64,000 nt of DNA from Balneolaceae bacterium UBA3186. GTDB lineage: Bacteria > Bacteroidota > Rhodothermia > Balneolales > Balneolaceae. The stretch covers positions 1-64,000 of the forward strand of contig DEXK01000013.1 of NCBI GenBank assembly GCA_002364085.1, in the 5' to 3' direction. Shown here in pieces: positions 8,099 to 17,524 of this stretch. The notes under the pieces were generated by a model. The model saw only the letters and a list, made by a program, of their open reading frames with translations. It did no database searches and was not told where the DNA came from. Numbering within the stretch: the stretch's first letter is position 1; every line of letters begins with the position of its first letter. The position numbers and the translations under genes are program-made.

Positions 8099-9523
8099 TT
8101 ATGCCTCCACAGCTTTAGGAGTTGGAATTTCAACTTTAGGAGCTTGATAGTCATGATTCTCATCATAATTGTGCGGATCGGCCTGCGGAATTACCATTTT
8201 AACTTCTGCAAGAGCGATCATCGGTAAAAATCTTAAGAACAACAGGAACATCGTAAAGAATAATCCAAAGGTTCCTACATAAGTGAGAACATCCCAAATG
8301 GTTGGGGAGTAATAATCCCAGGAAGATGGAAGGTAATCATTTGCGAGTGATGTAACCGTAATTACAAATCGCTCGAACCACATACCGATGTTTACCACAA
8401 TCGAGATGAAGAAAGTAAATCCAACGCTTCTTCTTAGCTTCTTGAACCAGAAGAATTGAGGAGATAACACGTTACAAGTCATCATAGCCCAGTATGCCCA
8501 TGCATAAGGACCGGTTGCTCTCAATAAGAAAATTGCTTTTTCGTACTCAACGCCACTATACCATGCAATAAAGAACTCCATCATGTATGCAAAACCAACC
8601 ATTGAACCCGTAACCATAATTACAATGTTCATTTTCTCCATGTGGTCGTCTGTCATGATGTCTTTCATGCAGTAGATCTTTCTGGCAACGATCATCAGCG
8701 TTAATACCATCGCAAAACCGGAGAAAATTGCACCGGCAACGAAATAAGGAGGGAAAATAGTGGTGTGCCATCCCGGAATAAGTGAAACGGCGAAGTCAAA
8801 GGATACAATAGTGTGTACAGAAAGTACAAGAGGCGTTGCTAATCCGGCCAAGATCATATACGCTTTTTCATAATTCCACCAGTGACGGTTACTTCCTGTC
8901 CAGCCTAAAGAAAAGATTCCGTAAGCGTATTTTCTGATCTTATCAGTAGCTCTGTCGCGAATAGTTGCTAAATCAGGCACTAAACCAACATACCAGAATA
9001 AGAAGGAAACTGTGAAATAGGTAGAAACAGCAAACACATCCCAAAGAAGGGGAGAGTTAAAGTTTGGCCACATTGCCATTTGGTTAGGAACCGGGAATAC
9101 CCAGTAAATAACCCAAATACGCCCAACGTGAATGGCAGGAAAAACCCCGGCACACATTACGGCGAAAATAGTCATTGCTTCAGAGAAACGGTTAATGGCA
9201 GTACGCCAATCCTGTCTGAAAAGGAATAATACAGCAGAAATCAAGGTTCCTGCGTGACCGATACCAACCCACCAAACAAAGTTGATGATTGCCCAACCCC
9301 AACCTACAGGGTTATTTAGTCCCCAGACTCCGGTTCCTTCCCAGATTAGGTATCCTACTGCAATTCCAAGTACGGCGAGCAAAGCATTTGCTCCAATCAT
9401 TGCCAGATACCAACCTTTTGGAGTTGGTCTTAAGTTTATATCAGTAACCAATCGTGTGAGGCTGGCAAAATCATGATCGCCTTTCACAAGAGCGGGTTCC
9501 GGTACGTAATCGTATTTACTCAT
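8099..9523 (-). CDS. actC: Alternative Complex III subunit ActC (NrfD-like menaquinol oxidation subunit)
   Basis: A 474-residue polytopic protein of the NrfD/PsrC family with about ten membrane helices, which in ACIII holds the quinol-oxidation site facing the Fe-S domain of ActB. Segments typical of ActC are WWVGIGHAGTLISAVLFLF (about 90-108), FPAIHVGRIWVIYWVFPVPN (about 129-148) and YLPSSWDYYSPTIWDVLTY (about 393-411). The C-terminal cytoplasmic tail is hydrophilic. The gene is 26 bases after actB and 3 before actD. Confidence 0.95.
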   Translation of the reverse strand: MSKYDYVPEPALVKGDHDFASLTRLVTDINLRPTPKGWYLAMIGANALLAVLGIAVGYLIWEGTGVWGLNNPVGWGWAIINFVWWVGIGHAGTLISAVLFLFRQDWRTAINRFSEAMTIFAVMCAGVFPAIHVGRIWVIYWVFPVPNQMAMWPNFNSPLLWDVFAVSTYFTVSFLFWYVGLVPDLATIRDRATDKIRKYAYGIFSLGWTGSNRHWWNYEKAYMILAGLATPLVLSVHTIVSFDFAVSLIPGWHTTIFPPYFVAGAIFSGFAMVLTLMIVARKIYCMKDIMTDDHMEKMNIVIMVTGSMVGFAYMMEFFIAWYSGVEYEKAIFLLRATGPYAWAYWAMMTCNVLSPQFFWFKKLRRSVGFTFFISIVVNIGMWFERFVITVTSLANDYLPSSWDYYSPTIWDVLTYVGTFGLFFTMFLLFLRFLPMIALAEVKMVIPQADPHNYDENHDYQAPKVEIPTPKAVEA

Positions 9524-9549
9524 GTTTGGAATTATTCCTGATTAAATTC

Positions 9550-12500
9550 TTATGCCAAAACTGGGTTTGGGTTTCTTAATTTAGCTATATATGAAGTTCT
9601 TGGGCGTGTATTCAGTTCTTCAAGCATCTGATAATTACGCTCATTTCTCTTCATTTTAGCAACTTCACTATTTTCGTTGGTCAAATCACCAAAGTAGATC
9701 GCATCTGCAGGACAAGCTTGCTGACAAGCCGTTTTAACAGCACCTTCAGCAGGTTTTGGAGAACCTGTTTCGATCTTAGCGTCTATTTTAGCTCTGTTAA
9801 CTCTTTGAACACAGTATGTACATTTCTCCATAACTCCACGGAAACGTACGGTTACTTCCGGATTCATCGCCATTTGGATAATATCAGGCTCTGCTCCGGT
9901 TGTTAAAAACTCTTTAGGGAAGTTGAAGAAGTTGAATCTACGAACTTTGTAAGGACAGTTATTTGCACAATAACGAGTACCAATACAACGGTTGTAGGTC
10001 ATCTGATTCATTCCGTCTTCACTGTGCGTGGTTGCCGCAACAGGACAAACCTGCTCACAAGGAGCCATTTCACAATGCATACACGGAACCGGTTGATGAG
10101 CTGTCATTGGAGCATCAGCATCTTCGCCTACATAATATCTGTCGGTACGAATCCAGTGCATCTCGCGACCGCGATTCACTTCTTTTTTACCGATTACAGG
10201 GATATTGTTTTCAGATTGGCAAGCAATCACACAAACACCACAACCAAAACAGGAGTTAAGGTCAATAGCCATTCCCCATTGTGGTTCAGAATCCGGATAT
10301 GTTTGCTCATCAAACAGTGAAATCGGCACATCTTCGCCTTTTTCAGCAGCTTCTTTCATACCAGGTACTTCATAAGTATGGTAGCTTTTGAAAGAAGCGT
10401 AGTCTGGGTTCGATTTATATTCTTCTAAAGTTGCCATTCTGTAAAGATCACGACCTTCAAGGCTGTGGTGATCCTGAACACAAGCTATTTCATAAGTATC
10501 GCTTGTTTTACTAACAGAACCTTCAGATACAAAATGATTACCAACTAAAGGATATGTATCAACTCCACCGGTTGTATAGTCGATGTAACGGTTGGCAACA
10601 CGGCCAATTCCGTCACGTCCGTATCCAACGGTAAGTGAAATACTGTTATCAGCATGTCCCGGTTGGATCCACGCGGCGATCTTAATAGTCTGTCCGTTTG
10701 ATGTGATCTCTACCACATCTTCATTTTCCACACCTAATTGCTTAGCTGTAGCAGGACTCATTGCGGCTACGTTATCCCAAGTGATCTTAGTCATTGGGTC
10801 AGGAAGTTCCTGCAACCATGCGATGTTTGCAAAACGACCATCATATAAAGTAGAATCAGCTCTTACTGTAATTTCAATTCCTGAAATTGCATTGTCTTTG
10901 CCGGTGTCAGGTCTGAAACTGCTTGAAATGCGAACGTTAGCTTTGTTAAATCCTGAATTAGTATCAACTCCATCATGCAGGAGTTGAGCCCACTTAGATT
11001 TAAAACCTGAGCTGTAAATATTTTTCCAAGTATTTTGAACAAGATCGTATCCGGATGTCATTTCTCCGTTCACAATGATGTTCAAAGTCTCGATGTCACT
11101 AAGACCGTTATATAAAGGCTGGATCTGAGGCTGAATTACTGAGCGGACACCACCATAAGAATGACCGTCGCTCCATGATTCTAAATAAAAAGCCTTATTA
11201 ATATGCCATGAAGCCTTTTTCGAAGTTTCATCTACATAATCAGAAAGATGAATCACTTCTTCAACATTGCTTAGTGCACTTTCAAAATCTTTGTTTTGCG
11301 CTGAGAATACAGGATTCGTTCCAAGCATTACAACAGTGTCATAACCACCGTTTTTCATTTTTTCAACAGTAGCGTTGAAAGCAGATGCGGACTCTTCATC
11401 CAGATGAGGAACTTCAAGGTAATTTACAGTATTACCGTCATTGCCTAACGCTTTATTGATTGCAGCTACAACTGCATGTGCGTTAGCAGAGTGATTGTTT
11501 CCAACAGAAACAACAGATTCGCCTCGGTTAGCTACCAATTCATCAGCAAGAGCAGAAATCCACTCATGGTCACTGAATTGATTAGAATAACCACTAAAAG
11601 CATTCAATCCTGATACTCTGCCTGACAGAGCAGCAGCAAGTGCATGAGCAAAAGCGTCAATTTCACTGGCTTTTAATCTCAGGCGGTGATCAGCATAAGA
11701 ACCGGTTAAAGAATATCCGTTCTCAACAGCGTAGATTCTACTCATGGAATCGTTAGTGCTGGTAACTTTACGAGCAGCACTGATCTGCTTTCCGTATTCC
11801 ACACTGTTAGGATGTGTACCATTTAGTACATCATCATCAAGAGAAACAAAAACGTTTGCTTTAGAGAAATCGTAATGAGCACGAAGTCTTCTGCCAAATG
11901 CCTTTTGAGTTCCTTCCAGAGCATTTGATTCGCCGAATGGTTCATAAGTAACCCAATCAGCATTATTGAATTTATTTAAAGCCTGAGCTTTCAGTCCCAA
12001 TAAAGTAGGAGAGGAGCTTGCTTCTGAAATAAAGGCAATATTTTTGCTTGTATCAGCGAAGTGCTTCTTAGCAAAATCAACAAAATCGTTTACAGTAGAA
12101 TCAGTGCCTTTTCTTAAAACTTTCTTTGATCTGTCCGGATCATACATTCCTAAAACAGAAGCCTGATGGAAGATACTTGTTCCTCCGCGGCTACCGGGAT
12201 GCATGTCATTTCCTTCAACTTTTGTAGGGCGACCTTCATGGTTCTCAACTACAAGTCCGGTTAAACTTCCCTGAAAAGGCATTGCGGAAGCATAAAACAA
12301 GGGTACACCAGGTACGATGTCTTCCGGTTGTTTAGAATATGGTAATATTTTTTGAACAGGACGGCGTGCAAAGTCACAGCTTGCCAGTAATACAGCAGAA
12401 CCCATAATTGCAAGAAATCCACGACGTGAAAATCCATCTGACAACTCTGAAGCATTTTCAGGGAACTCACGCTCAACAAATTTTTGATATTCCTGGTTCT

Positions 12501-12552
12501 TAGCTAGTTCGTTTAAGCTTTTCCAGTAAGTGTTTTGTTTAACTTCGCTCAT
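9550..12552 (-). CDS. actB: Alternative Complex III subunit ActB (molybdopterin-like plus Fe-S protein)
   Basis: A 1000-residue fusion of a molybdopterin-oxidoreductase-like domain (about 60-720) and a ferredoxin-like domain (about 755-960). The N-terminus holds a twin-arginine-type motif (SRRGFLAIMG, about 42-51) followed by a lipobox (LLASC), so export by Tat and lipid anchoring are expected. The C-terminal domain shows four cysteine clusters: CFGCGVCVIAC, CMHCEMAPCEQVCP, CIGTRYCANNCP and CTYC with CQQACP. These would bind three [4Fe-4S] and one [3Fe-4S] cluster, as in known ACIII. ActB in this family does not bind molybdopterin; that is family knowledge, not visible here. It carries electrons from quinol (ActC) to the haems of ActA/ActE. 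Confidence 0.95.
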   Translation of the reverse strand: MSEVKQNTYWKSLNELAKNQEYQKFVEREFPENASELSDGFSRRGFLAIMGSAVLLASCDFARRPVQKILPYSKQPEDIVPGVPLFYASAMPFQGSLTGLVVENHEGRPTKVEGNDMHPGSRGGTSIFHQASVLGMYDPDRSKKVLRKGTDSTVNDFVDFAKKHFADTSKNIAFISEASSSPTLLGLKAQALNKFNNADWVTYEPFGESNALEGTQKAFGRRLRAHYDFSKANVFVSLDDDVLNGTHPNSVEYGKQISAARKVTSTNDSMSRIYAVENGYSLTGSYADHRLRLKASEIDAFAHALAAALSGRVSGLNAFSGYSNQFSDHEWISALADELVANRGESVVSVGNNHSANAHAVVAAINKALGNDGNTVNYLEVPHLDEESASAFNATVEKMKNGGYDTVVMLGTNPVFSAQNKDFESALSNVEEVIHLSDYVDETSKKASWHINKAFYLESWSDGHSYGGVRSVIQPQIQPLYNGLSDIETLNIIVNGEMTSGYDLVQNTWKNIYSSGFKSKWAQLLHDGVDTNSGFNKANVRISSSFRPDTGKDNAISGIEITVRADSTLYDGRFANIAWLQELPDPMTKITWDNVAAMSPATAKQLGVENEDVVEITSNGQTIKIAAWIQPGHADNSISLTVGYGRDGIGRVANRYIDYTTGGVDTYPLVGNHFVSEGSVSKTSDTYEIACVQDHHSLEGRDLYRMATLEEYKSNPDYASFKSYHTYEVPGMKEAAEKGEDVPISLFDEQTYPDSEPQWGMAIDLNSCFGCGVCVIACQSENNIPVIGKKEVNRGREMHWIRTDRYYVGEDADAPMTAHQPVPCMHCEMAPCEQVCPVAATTHSEDGMNQMTYNRCIGTRYCANNCPYKVRRFNFFNFPKEFLTTGAEPDIIQMAMNPEVTVRFRGVMEKCTYCVQRVNRAKIDAKIETGSPKPAEGAVKTACQQACPADAIYFGDLTNENSEVAKMKRNERNYQMLEELNTRPRTSYIAKLRNPNPVLA

Positions 12553-12583
12553 TAGATGATGTATAAAGTTCTAAAATCCGTAA

Positions 12584-13228
12584 TTAGTAGTGGCAGCCCT
12601 GACAATATTGAGGAGGACTTACGTTATTTTTCTTCACCAACTCTGCGCCTAGTTCAGCTTGGTTCTCAGCTTTGTATCCCATAGTAGTAACTTCTTCTAC
12701 AGGTCTTAATACTTTTTCAGGTTCACGGTGGCAATCTAAACACCATCCCATACTTAAAGGCTCTGCCTGATATACAACTTCCATTTTATCAACTCGTCCG
12801 TGGCAACTTTCACATCCAACACCAACTGTAACGTGTGCAGCGTGATTGAAATACGCATAATCTGCTAAGTTATGAACACGTACCCATTCAACAGGTTGTC
12901 CGGTTTCCCAGCTTTCTCTGATGGGAGCGAGTTTTTCGCTGTCGGTTTTAACCTGATTGTGGCAATTCATACAAGTTTGGGTTGCCGGAATATTTGCCTG
13001 CTTAGAATCAAACACATTGGTGTGGCAGTATTGGCAATCCAGCCCGAGTTTATCAACGTGTAATTTGTGACTATAAGGAACCGGCTGTTCAGGAGCGTAT
13101 CCTACATCGGTGTAGCTTGGAGAGAAAAAGTACCATACTGAAAAGATCAGAGCGTTTGCAACAACGATAAGACCGATCAAAATTTTTCGAGGAACTTGAT
13201 TTGTCCACTTGGGGAAAATCTGCGCCAT
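12584..13228 (-). CDS. actA: Alternative Complex III pentahaem cytochrome c subunit ActA
   Basis: First gene of the respiratory operon. The 214-residue protein has one N-terminal membrane helix (about 15-33) and a periplasmic domain with exactly five CXXCH haem sites: CQYCH, CMNCH, CESCH, CLDCH and CQGCH, the last three residues from the C-terminus. The number of haems matches ActA of Rhodothermus and Flavobacterium. Additional histidines (SHKLH, NHAAH) probably give bis-His coordination. It lies 31 bases upstream of actB. Confidence 0.96.
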   Translation of the reverse strand: MAQIFPKWTNQVPRKILIGLIVVANALIFSVWYFFSPSYTDVGYAPEQPVPYSHKLHVDKLGLDCQYCHTNVFDSKQANIPATQTCMNCHNQVKTDSEKLAPIRESWETGQPVEWVRVHNLADYAYFNHAAHVTVGVGCESCHGRVDKMEVVYQAEPLSMGWCLDCHREPEKVLRPVEEVTTMGYKAENQAELGAELVKKNNVSPPQYCQGCHY

Positions 13229-13286
13229 AAAGATTGCTTAATTTAGTTAGCGGAACATTGCTTAATTACCTTTAATTGAAGCGCCG

Positions 13287-13294
13287 CAAATCTA
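13287..13294 (-). promoter_or_regulatory. Possible -7 promoter element for the act-cox operon
   Basis: The minus strand reads TAGATTTG, a full match to the Bacteroidota -7 consensus TAnnTTTG, 59 bases upstream of the actA start. No clear TTTG -33 box lies at the right distance, so this is only a candidate. Confidence 0.4.
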
Positions 13295-13623
13295 CCGATA
13301 TTTTCCATCTATATGAAGTCAGGAATGGATAGAACCTTCTATTTAAAACTGTTCTAAATAAAAAGAGCGCCGATTCAAACCGTAGCTTTATCAAAGCATC
13401 AAAAGATACTATACATTTGTTAAAGTTTCCTGAAGAAATTCAGAAATAAGAAAGAAATGTTGGGTAAAAAATTTCTAGTGAAGTTTTAACTGAGAAAAGA
13501 GTTGGATACTATTGACTTGTAGTATTATGCAAAATTGAAATCCATATCAGTTAGTTGGGTATCTCAAATCAAAATTTCCTTCTTATTCTTTTAATGTATT
13601 TGTGTTCGTAAGAGAATGAATTT
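13295..13623. other. Gene-free AT-rich spacer
   Basis: This stretch between the respiratory operon and the propeller pseudogene contains no open frame with coding character, no RNA gene and no clear terminator that I can see. Part of it may be further decayed sequence of the pseudogene. Confidence 0.5.
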
Positions 13624-13915
13624 TTATTCCTGACTTGTGCCAACTGCTACAATATTTTCTTTTGGTGAAAAAGCTGCATTCGTAATAATTTCGACAAATA
13701 TATGTGCTAATATGTTTTCTGTTTTCAAGATCGAGTAGATACAATTCGGAAGCGTGACCAGCTTTGATGGGTATACATTAACTGTAATTTAGGTTACGAA
13801 CCAGAAATCCATTTTCCGAGGACATGTTTACAGTAACGTAAGCGGAATCAGTTTGAGCAAAGGCAAAATAAGGGCAAATGAATAGACTAAGCGCTGATAA
13901 GATCAATTTTTTCAT
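13624..13915 (-). pseudogene. Decayed secreted beta-propeller (WD40-like) gene fragment
   Basis: From an ATG at 13915 the frame encodes a good signal peptide (MKKLILSALSLFICPYFAFA) and about 24 more residues, then meets a TAA at 13778-13780. Past that stop, the same frame continues in sensible protein sequence (IPIKAGHASELYLLDLEN). A frameshift near 13690-13700 is then needed to follow FVEIITNAAFSPKENIVAVG before the next stop at about 13624. AAFSPKENIVAVGT is a typical propeller-blade strand pair. One in-frame stop plus one frameshift in recognisable blade sequence indicates a dead, truncated gene. The 45-residue intact part alone might still be translated and exported. Confidence 0.6.
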
Positions 13916-13959
13916 AAAAGCAAAGGTATAAAGTTCTTTATTTAATACATACTTAATGA

Positions 13960-15288
13960 TCAAATCAACCCTCTGGCTTTCAATTCCAGATATTTGTTGA
14001 TCGCATTCACGGATAATTCTTTGGGGGGAGTGAGGATAGTATGAATGCCTCTTTGATTGAGTGCTTTCACGATCTGGCGCTTTTCATAACTGAATTTTTC
14101 TGCTATAGTTTTGGTGTAGATATCTTCAATGGTTTTTGAGTCTTGCTCTATCAAAGATGTCATCTCTGTATTTTCAAAGAACACTACAACCAATAAATGA
14201 TCTGCTGCCAATCTTTGTAAATAGGGGAGTTGTCGTTCCATTCCCGAATAGGTTTCAAAATTGGTATAAAGAAGAACTAAGCTTCTTTGATTGAGGTGTG
14301 TTCGCAGGCTTACCAACATTCTTTGAAAATCTGATTCCAAAAAATTAGTTTTCAGATTATACAAAGCTTCTTGAATTTTCCGAATGTGTGTTCTTTTCTT
14401 TTCAGGTTTTACAACTACAGATTGTTTATTGGAAAAGGTGATCAACCCGGCTTTATCTTCTTTGATCAATGAAATATTTGAAATCACCAAGCTTGTATTA
14501 ATGGCATATTCAAGTAAGCTTAATCCATCAAAAGGAAGCTTCATTACGCGTCCCATATCGATCACATTTACAACTTGTTGGGATCGCTCGTCCTGATATT
14601 GATTGATCATCAAAGAGTTGGCTCGTGCAGTTGCTTTCCAGTTTAATGACCGTATATCATCGCCGCGTACATATTCTTTAATTTGATCAAACTCCATGGT
14701 GTGACCAAGTCTACGGATCTTTTTAACTCCGATATCAGTCAGCCGATTTGAAATAGCATACATCTCAAATTTTCTCATTTGTTTGAAAGATGGGAATACA
14801 GGTAGAATAGCTTGTTCAGAAAAAATAAAACGTCTGCTAAATAAGCCGATCTTTGTTTCTGCATATATTTTAAGCGCTCCAAATTCGAACTCACCTCTAT
14901 CAGTTGGTCTTAATACATAGTTGAGTTTTTTGGAACCGTTAGGGTCGAGAGTGCTCTTGATCTTGAAATCTCTTACTTGAAACTGAATTGGGATCTCATC
15001 AATGATTGCCAGAGAAACCGGGAAATTATATTGGTTGGAGCACGTGATATAAATTTCATTATCATCACCATTAGACAGCTTTTTAGGCAGAAGGCGTTCA
15101 GCTTTAATTCCATCTTTTGAATACAAAAGCAATAAATCTGCTATGGAAGAAACACCCAGAATAATTAGTAGAATATCACCTATAGCCTGAATTGAACTAT
15201 AGAAATAACCTAGCACATAGCTTGAACTTACCAGAGCTATGGACAGGAAAAACCTATTATTCAAAAATAAGCTTTTAATGAATTTCAC
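13960..15288 (-). CDS. DUF58 domain protein
   Basis: A 442-residue protein with two N-terminal hydrophobic helices (about 8-50) and then a beta-sandwich region leading to the DUF58 signature DIRSLNWKATARANSLMI (about 213-230). A von Willebrand A-like portion follows (VNVIDMGRVM, then RSLVLLYTNFE). DUF58 proteins are coupled to MoxR AAA ATPases, and the moxR gene is directly upstream with a one-base overlap. The MIDAS-type DxSxS is reduced to DMGR, so metal binding by the vWA fold is doubtful. Its biochemical role is unknown; related clusters affect envelope integrity or stress tolerance. Confidence 0.88.
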   Translation of the reverse strand: MKFIKSLFLNNRFFLSIALVSSSYVLGYFYSSIQAIGDILLIILGVSSIADLLLLYSKDGIKAERLLPKKLSNGDDNEIYITCSNQYNFPVSLAIIDEIPIQFQVRDFKIKSTLDPNGSKKLNYVLRPTDRGEFEFGALKIYAETKIGLFSRRFIFSEQAILPVFPSFKQMRKFEMYAISNRLTDIGVKKIRRLGHTMEFDQIKEYVRGDDIRSLNWKATARANSLMINQYQDERSQQVVNVIDMGRVMKLPFDGLSLLEYAINTSLVISNISLIKEDKAGLITFSNKQSVVVKPEKKRTHIRKIQEALYNLKTNFLESDFQRMLVSLRTHLNQRSLVLLYTNFETYSGMERQLPYLQRLAADHLLVVVFFENTEMTSLIEQDSKTIEDIYTKTIAEKFSYEKRQIVKALNQRGIHTILTPPKELSVNAINKYLELKARGLI

Positions 15289-16325
15289 TATCTGGGAACC
15301 TCAACTTTGTCTGCAAGTTGTTTAATGATCTGGTCAGGAATTATGCCCTCCATTTCCTTTTCAGGGGTAAGTGTAATTCTGTGCCGAAGTGTAGGTACTA
15401 TGACCTGTTTAACATCTTCAGGAGTAATAAAATCTCGACCTCTCATGGCGGCCCATGCCTGAGCTGCTTTTAAAATAAATACAGATGCTCTTGGAGATGC
15501 TCCAATATAAATGGAACTTGAGTTCCTGGTTTGATGAACGATCTTAGCGATATATTCCATCAGTTCTTTTTCAACGTGGATCTCTGAAATAACTTTTCTT
15601 TGAGCATTCAGCTCTGTAGCACTTACAACGGCATTAAGTTGTTCAATTTCTGAAGCCAGTTTTCTTTTATAGCTTCCTTCAAGTATTAGAACTTCTTCTT
15701 CAACACTAGGATATCCAACATCGATCTTAAACAGAAAACGGTCCATTTGTGCTTCAGGAAGTCGGTAAGTACCTTCGTGTTCGATCGGATTTTGTGTAGC
15801 CACAACCAGAAATGGAGCTTCCATCTTGTAAGTATTTCCATCCACTGTTATTTGCTTTTCCTGCATCACTTCAAAAAGTGCAGATTGAGTTTTCGCGGGT
15901 GATCGATTTATCTCATCAATTAAAACCAGATTAGAAAAGATTGGACCTTTCTTAAATTCAAAGTCTGTGGTCTTTGTATTGAATACGCTTGTTCCGGTAA
16001 TATCAGCAGGCATCAGATCAGGTGTAAACTGAATTCTTGAGAAACCGGTATCAAGTGTTTTTGCAAATAAACGAGCTGTTAATGTTTTGGCTACTCCGGG
16101 AACACCTTCCACCAGAATATGTCCGTCAGCTAATAAAGCACAGATCATGAGATCGATCATATTATCCTGACCAACGATGATCTTTTTGATCTCTGTGCGG
16201 ATATTAGAGATCATATTTTGAAGTTCTGTCAGATCTAAACGACTTTCAAATGGAACTTCAGAGTTAGAAGAAGCTTCATTGTTTTCAGCTTCGGGATTTT
16301 CATTGTTTGTTATTTCTTCACTCAT
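15288..16325 (-). CDS. MoxR family AAA+ ATPase
   Basis: A 345-residue AAA+ chaperone-like ATPase. The Walker A motif is GVPGVAKT (about 75-82), Walker B is LVLIDEINRS (about 132-141), sensor 1 is VVATQNP (about 176-182), and the arginine-rich region PEAQMDRF follows. The C-terminal lid contains GASPRAS and the MRGRDFITPEDVK segment typical of MoxR. An acidic, low-complexity N-terminus (ENPEAENNEASSNSE) precedes the core. It overlaps DUF4350 by four bases and DUF58 by one, so this is a coupled operon. It is expected to remodel or activate the DUF58 partner. Confidence 0.93.
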   Translation of the reverse strand: MSEEITNNENPEAENNEASSNSEVPFESRLDLTELQNMISNIRTEIKKIIVGQDNMIDLMICALLADGHILVEGVPGVAKTLTARLFAKTLDTGFSRIQFTPDLMPADITGTSVFNTKTTDFEFKKGPIFSNLVLIDEINRSPAKTQSALFEVMQEKQITVDGNTYKMEAPFLVVATQNPIEHEGTYRLPEAQMDRFLFKIDVGYPSVEEEVLILEGSYKRKLASEIEQLNAVVSATELNAQRKVISEIHVEKELMEYIAKIVHQTRNSSSIYIGASPRASVFILKAAQAWAAMRGRDFITPEDVKQVIVPTLRHRITLTPEKEMEGIIPDQIIKQLADKVEVPR

Positions 16326-17524
16326 CGTTGCGAATTTTTATAAAAATTATCGATTTGCTCGGTTATGGACTGGAGCTCTTTATCGGTTACAACTTCTTTG
16401 GTTGAAAATAGTTCAATTCTATGGAAGAGTTCTTTGGTTTGTTCTTCCGGTATGCCGGATCTTTGAGATACTTTTTTGATCGTTTCTTCCGTCAGTTCAT
16501 TTGTATCTATATTCAAATTTGTTCGGAGATAGTCTAAGAAGAAGGAATATTTTTTTTCAAACAGATCTTTATGGGATCCTTTATTCAAATGTAGGTTCCC
16601 AATAGTTCTGGCAAATTCAATACTGGTATTGGAAAGTGGTTTAATCTCCGGAATTGCTCTCTGCATCCGTTTACTTTTAAATAATAAATAAAGCACTAAA
16701 CCAAGCAACGCCAAAAACCAAGCTCGTTTAAGGTTTGGTTTTGAAACAATAAACCTGAATGGAGAGGAAAAAGCTAGTTTTCCTGCTTTGTAGTATTCAT
16801 CCCAGTAAGTATCATTTTCTGGGAGATAAGAAAGCGCCTTAAAAGCATAATCATATTTGTCGGGATTCTTCAGGAAGTAATTTGTAAAGACAAACGGGCT
16901 TGTGTGTAAAAAGAAAGCACCTTCACCATGCTCTATCTTAATAAAATTGATATTATCACGATTATCAGAACCAAGAATAACTGTTCGTGAAGTATCAAAT
17001 TCAGAGAAGTAGACTTCATTAAGTGCAATTGGAAAGTCCCATCCGTTTGGATCTTCTAATTCCGGATTTACAAAATTAAGTGGTTTTTTAAGAAGAGAGT
17101 CGAGTGAGTTTGCGGATGGGTTTATAAAAGGAAATTGCTGGTTAAGCTTAAATCCAAGGGAATCTGCAAAACTGTTTTCCATTTTCCATGCAGATATGAA
17201 AACATGACTACCATAATTTACTTCATCCATTAATAACTGCGTTTCAAATTGATCCAAACTGAATTCTGAGTTGATGAAGATCCAGTTTTTTTGATCATAG
17301 TTTAACGGTGCCTCAAAAATTGGAAGTTGGTTTTCACGGATCTCATTAAATGGAAAAAGAACCGGAAGTTGTTCATTGAGGATATAAGCACCAAATGGCT
17401 TTTTATCAATGGATGAATAACTTTCGTTCCAGTCAATCGGCTTTGGTTGGATCAGCTGATATGAAATGGCAATGATGGTTAAAAAACCAAGTATATACAG
17501 GTATTTTTTTTCCTTTTTATTCAT
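16322..17524 (-). CDS. DUF4350 domain membrane protein
   Basis: A 400-residue protein with an N-terminal membrane helix (about 8-24), an extracytoplasmic domain of about 230 residues, a second helix (AWFLALLGLVLYLLF, about 268-282) and a cytoplasmic C-terminal region rich in charged residues. This layout and the SSIDKKPFGAYIL start match DUF4350 proteins, which occur almost only in MoxR-DUF58 clusters. It overlaps its neighbours by four bases on each side. Function is unknown. Confidence 0.8.
   Translation of the reverse strand: MNKKEKKYLYILGFLTIIAISYQLIQPKPIDWNESYSSIDKKPFGAYILNEQLPVLFPFNEIRENQLPIFEAPLNYDQKNWIFINSEFSLDQFETQLLMDEVNYGSHVFISAWKMENSFADSLGFKLNQQFPFINPSANSLDSLLKKPLNFVNPELEDPNGWDFPIALNEVYFSEFDTSRTVILGSDNRDNINFIKIEHGEGAFFLHTSPFVFTNYFLKNPDKYDYAFKALSYLPENDTYWDEYYKAGKLAFSSPFRFIVSKPNLKRAWFLALLGLVLYLLFKSKRMQRAIPEIKPLSNTSIEFARTIGNLHLNKGSHKDLFEKKYSFFLDYLRTNLNIDTNELTEETIKKVSQRSGIPEEQTKELFHRIELFSTKEVVTDKELQSITEQIDNFYKNSQR

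Noticed and set aside
8556..8771. A 71-codon frame inside actC on the same strand
   Set aside because: It is an alternate frame of a well-supported gene and is rich in Cys, His and Arg, as expected from frame-shifted membrane-protein codons.
10592..10987. A 131-codon plus-strand frame inside actB
   Set aside because: It lies wholly opposite a certain gene, has no homology-like motifs and no ribosome-binding site.
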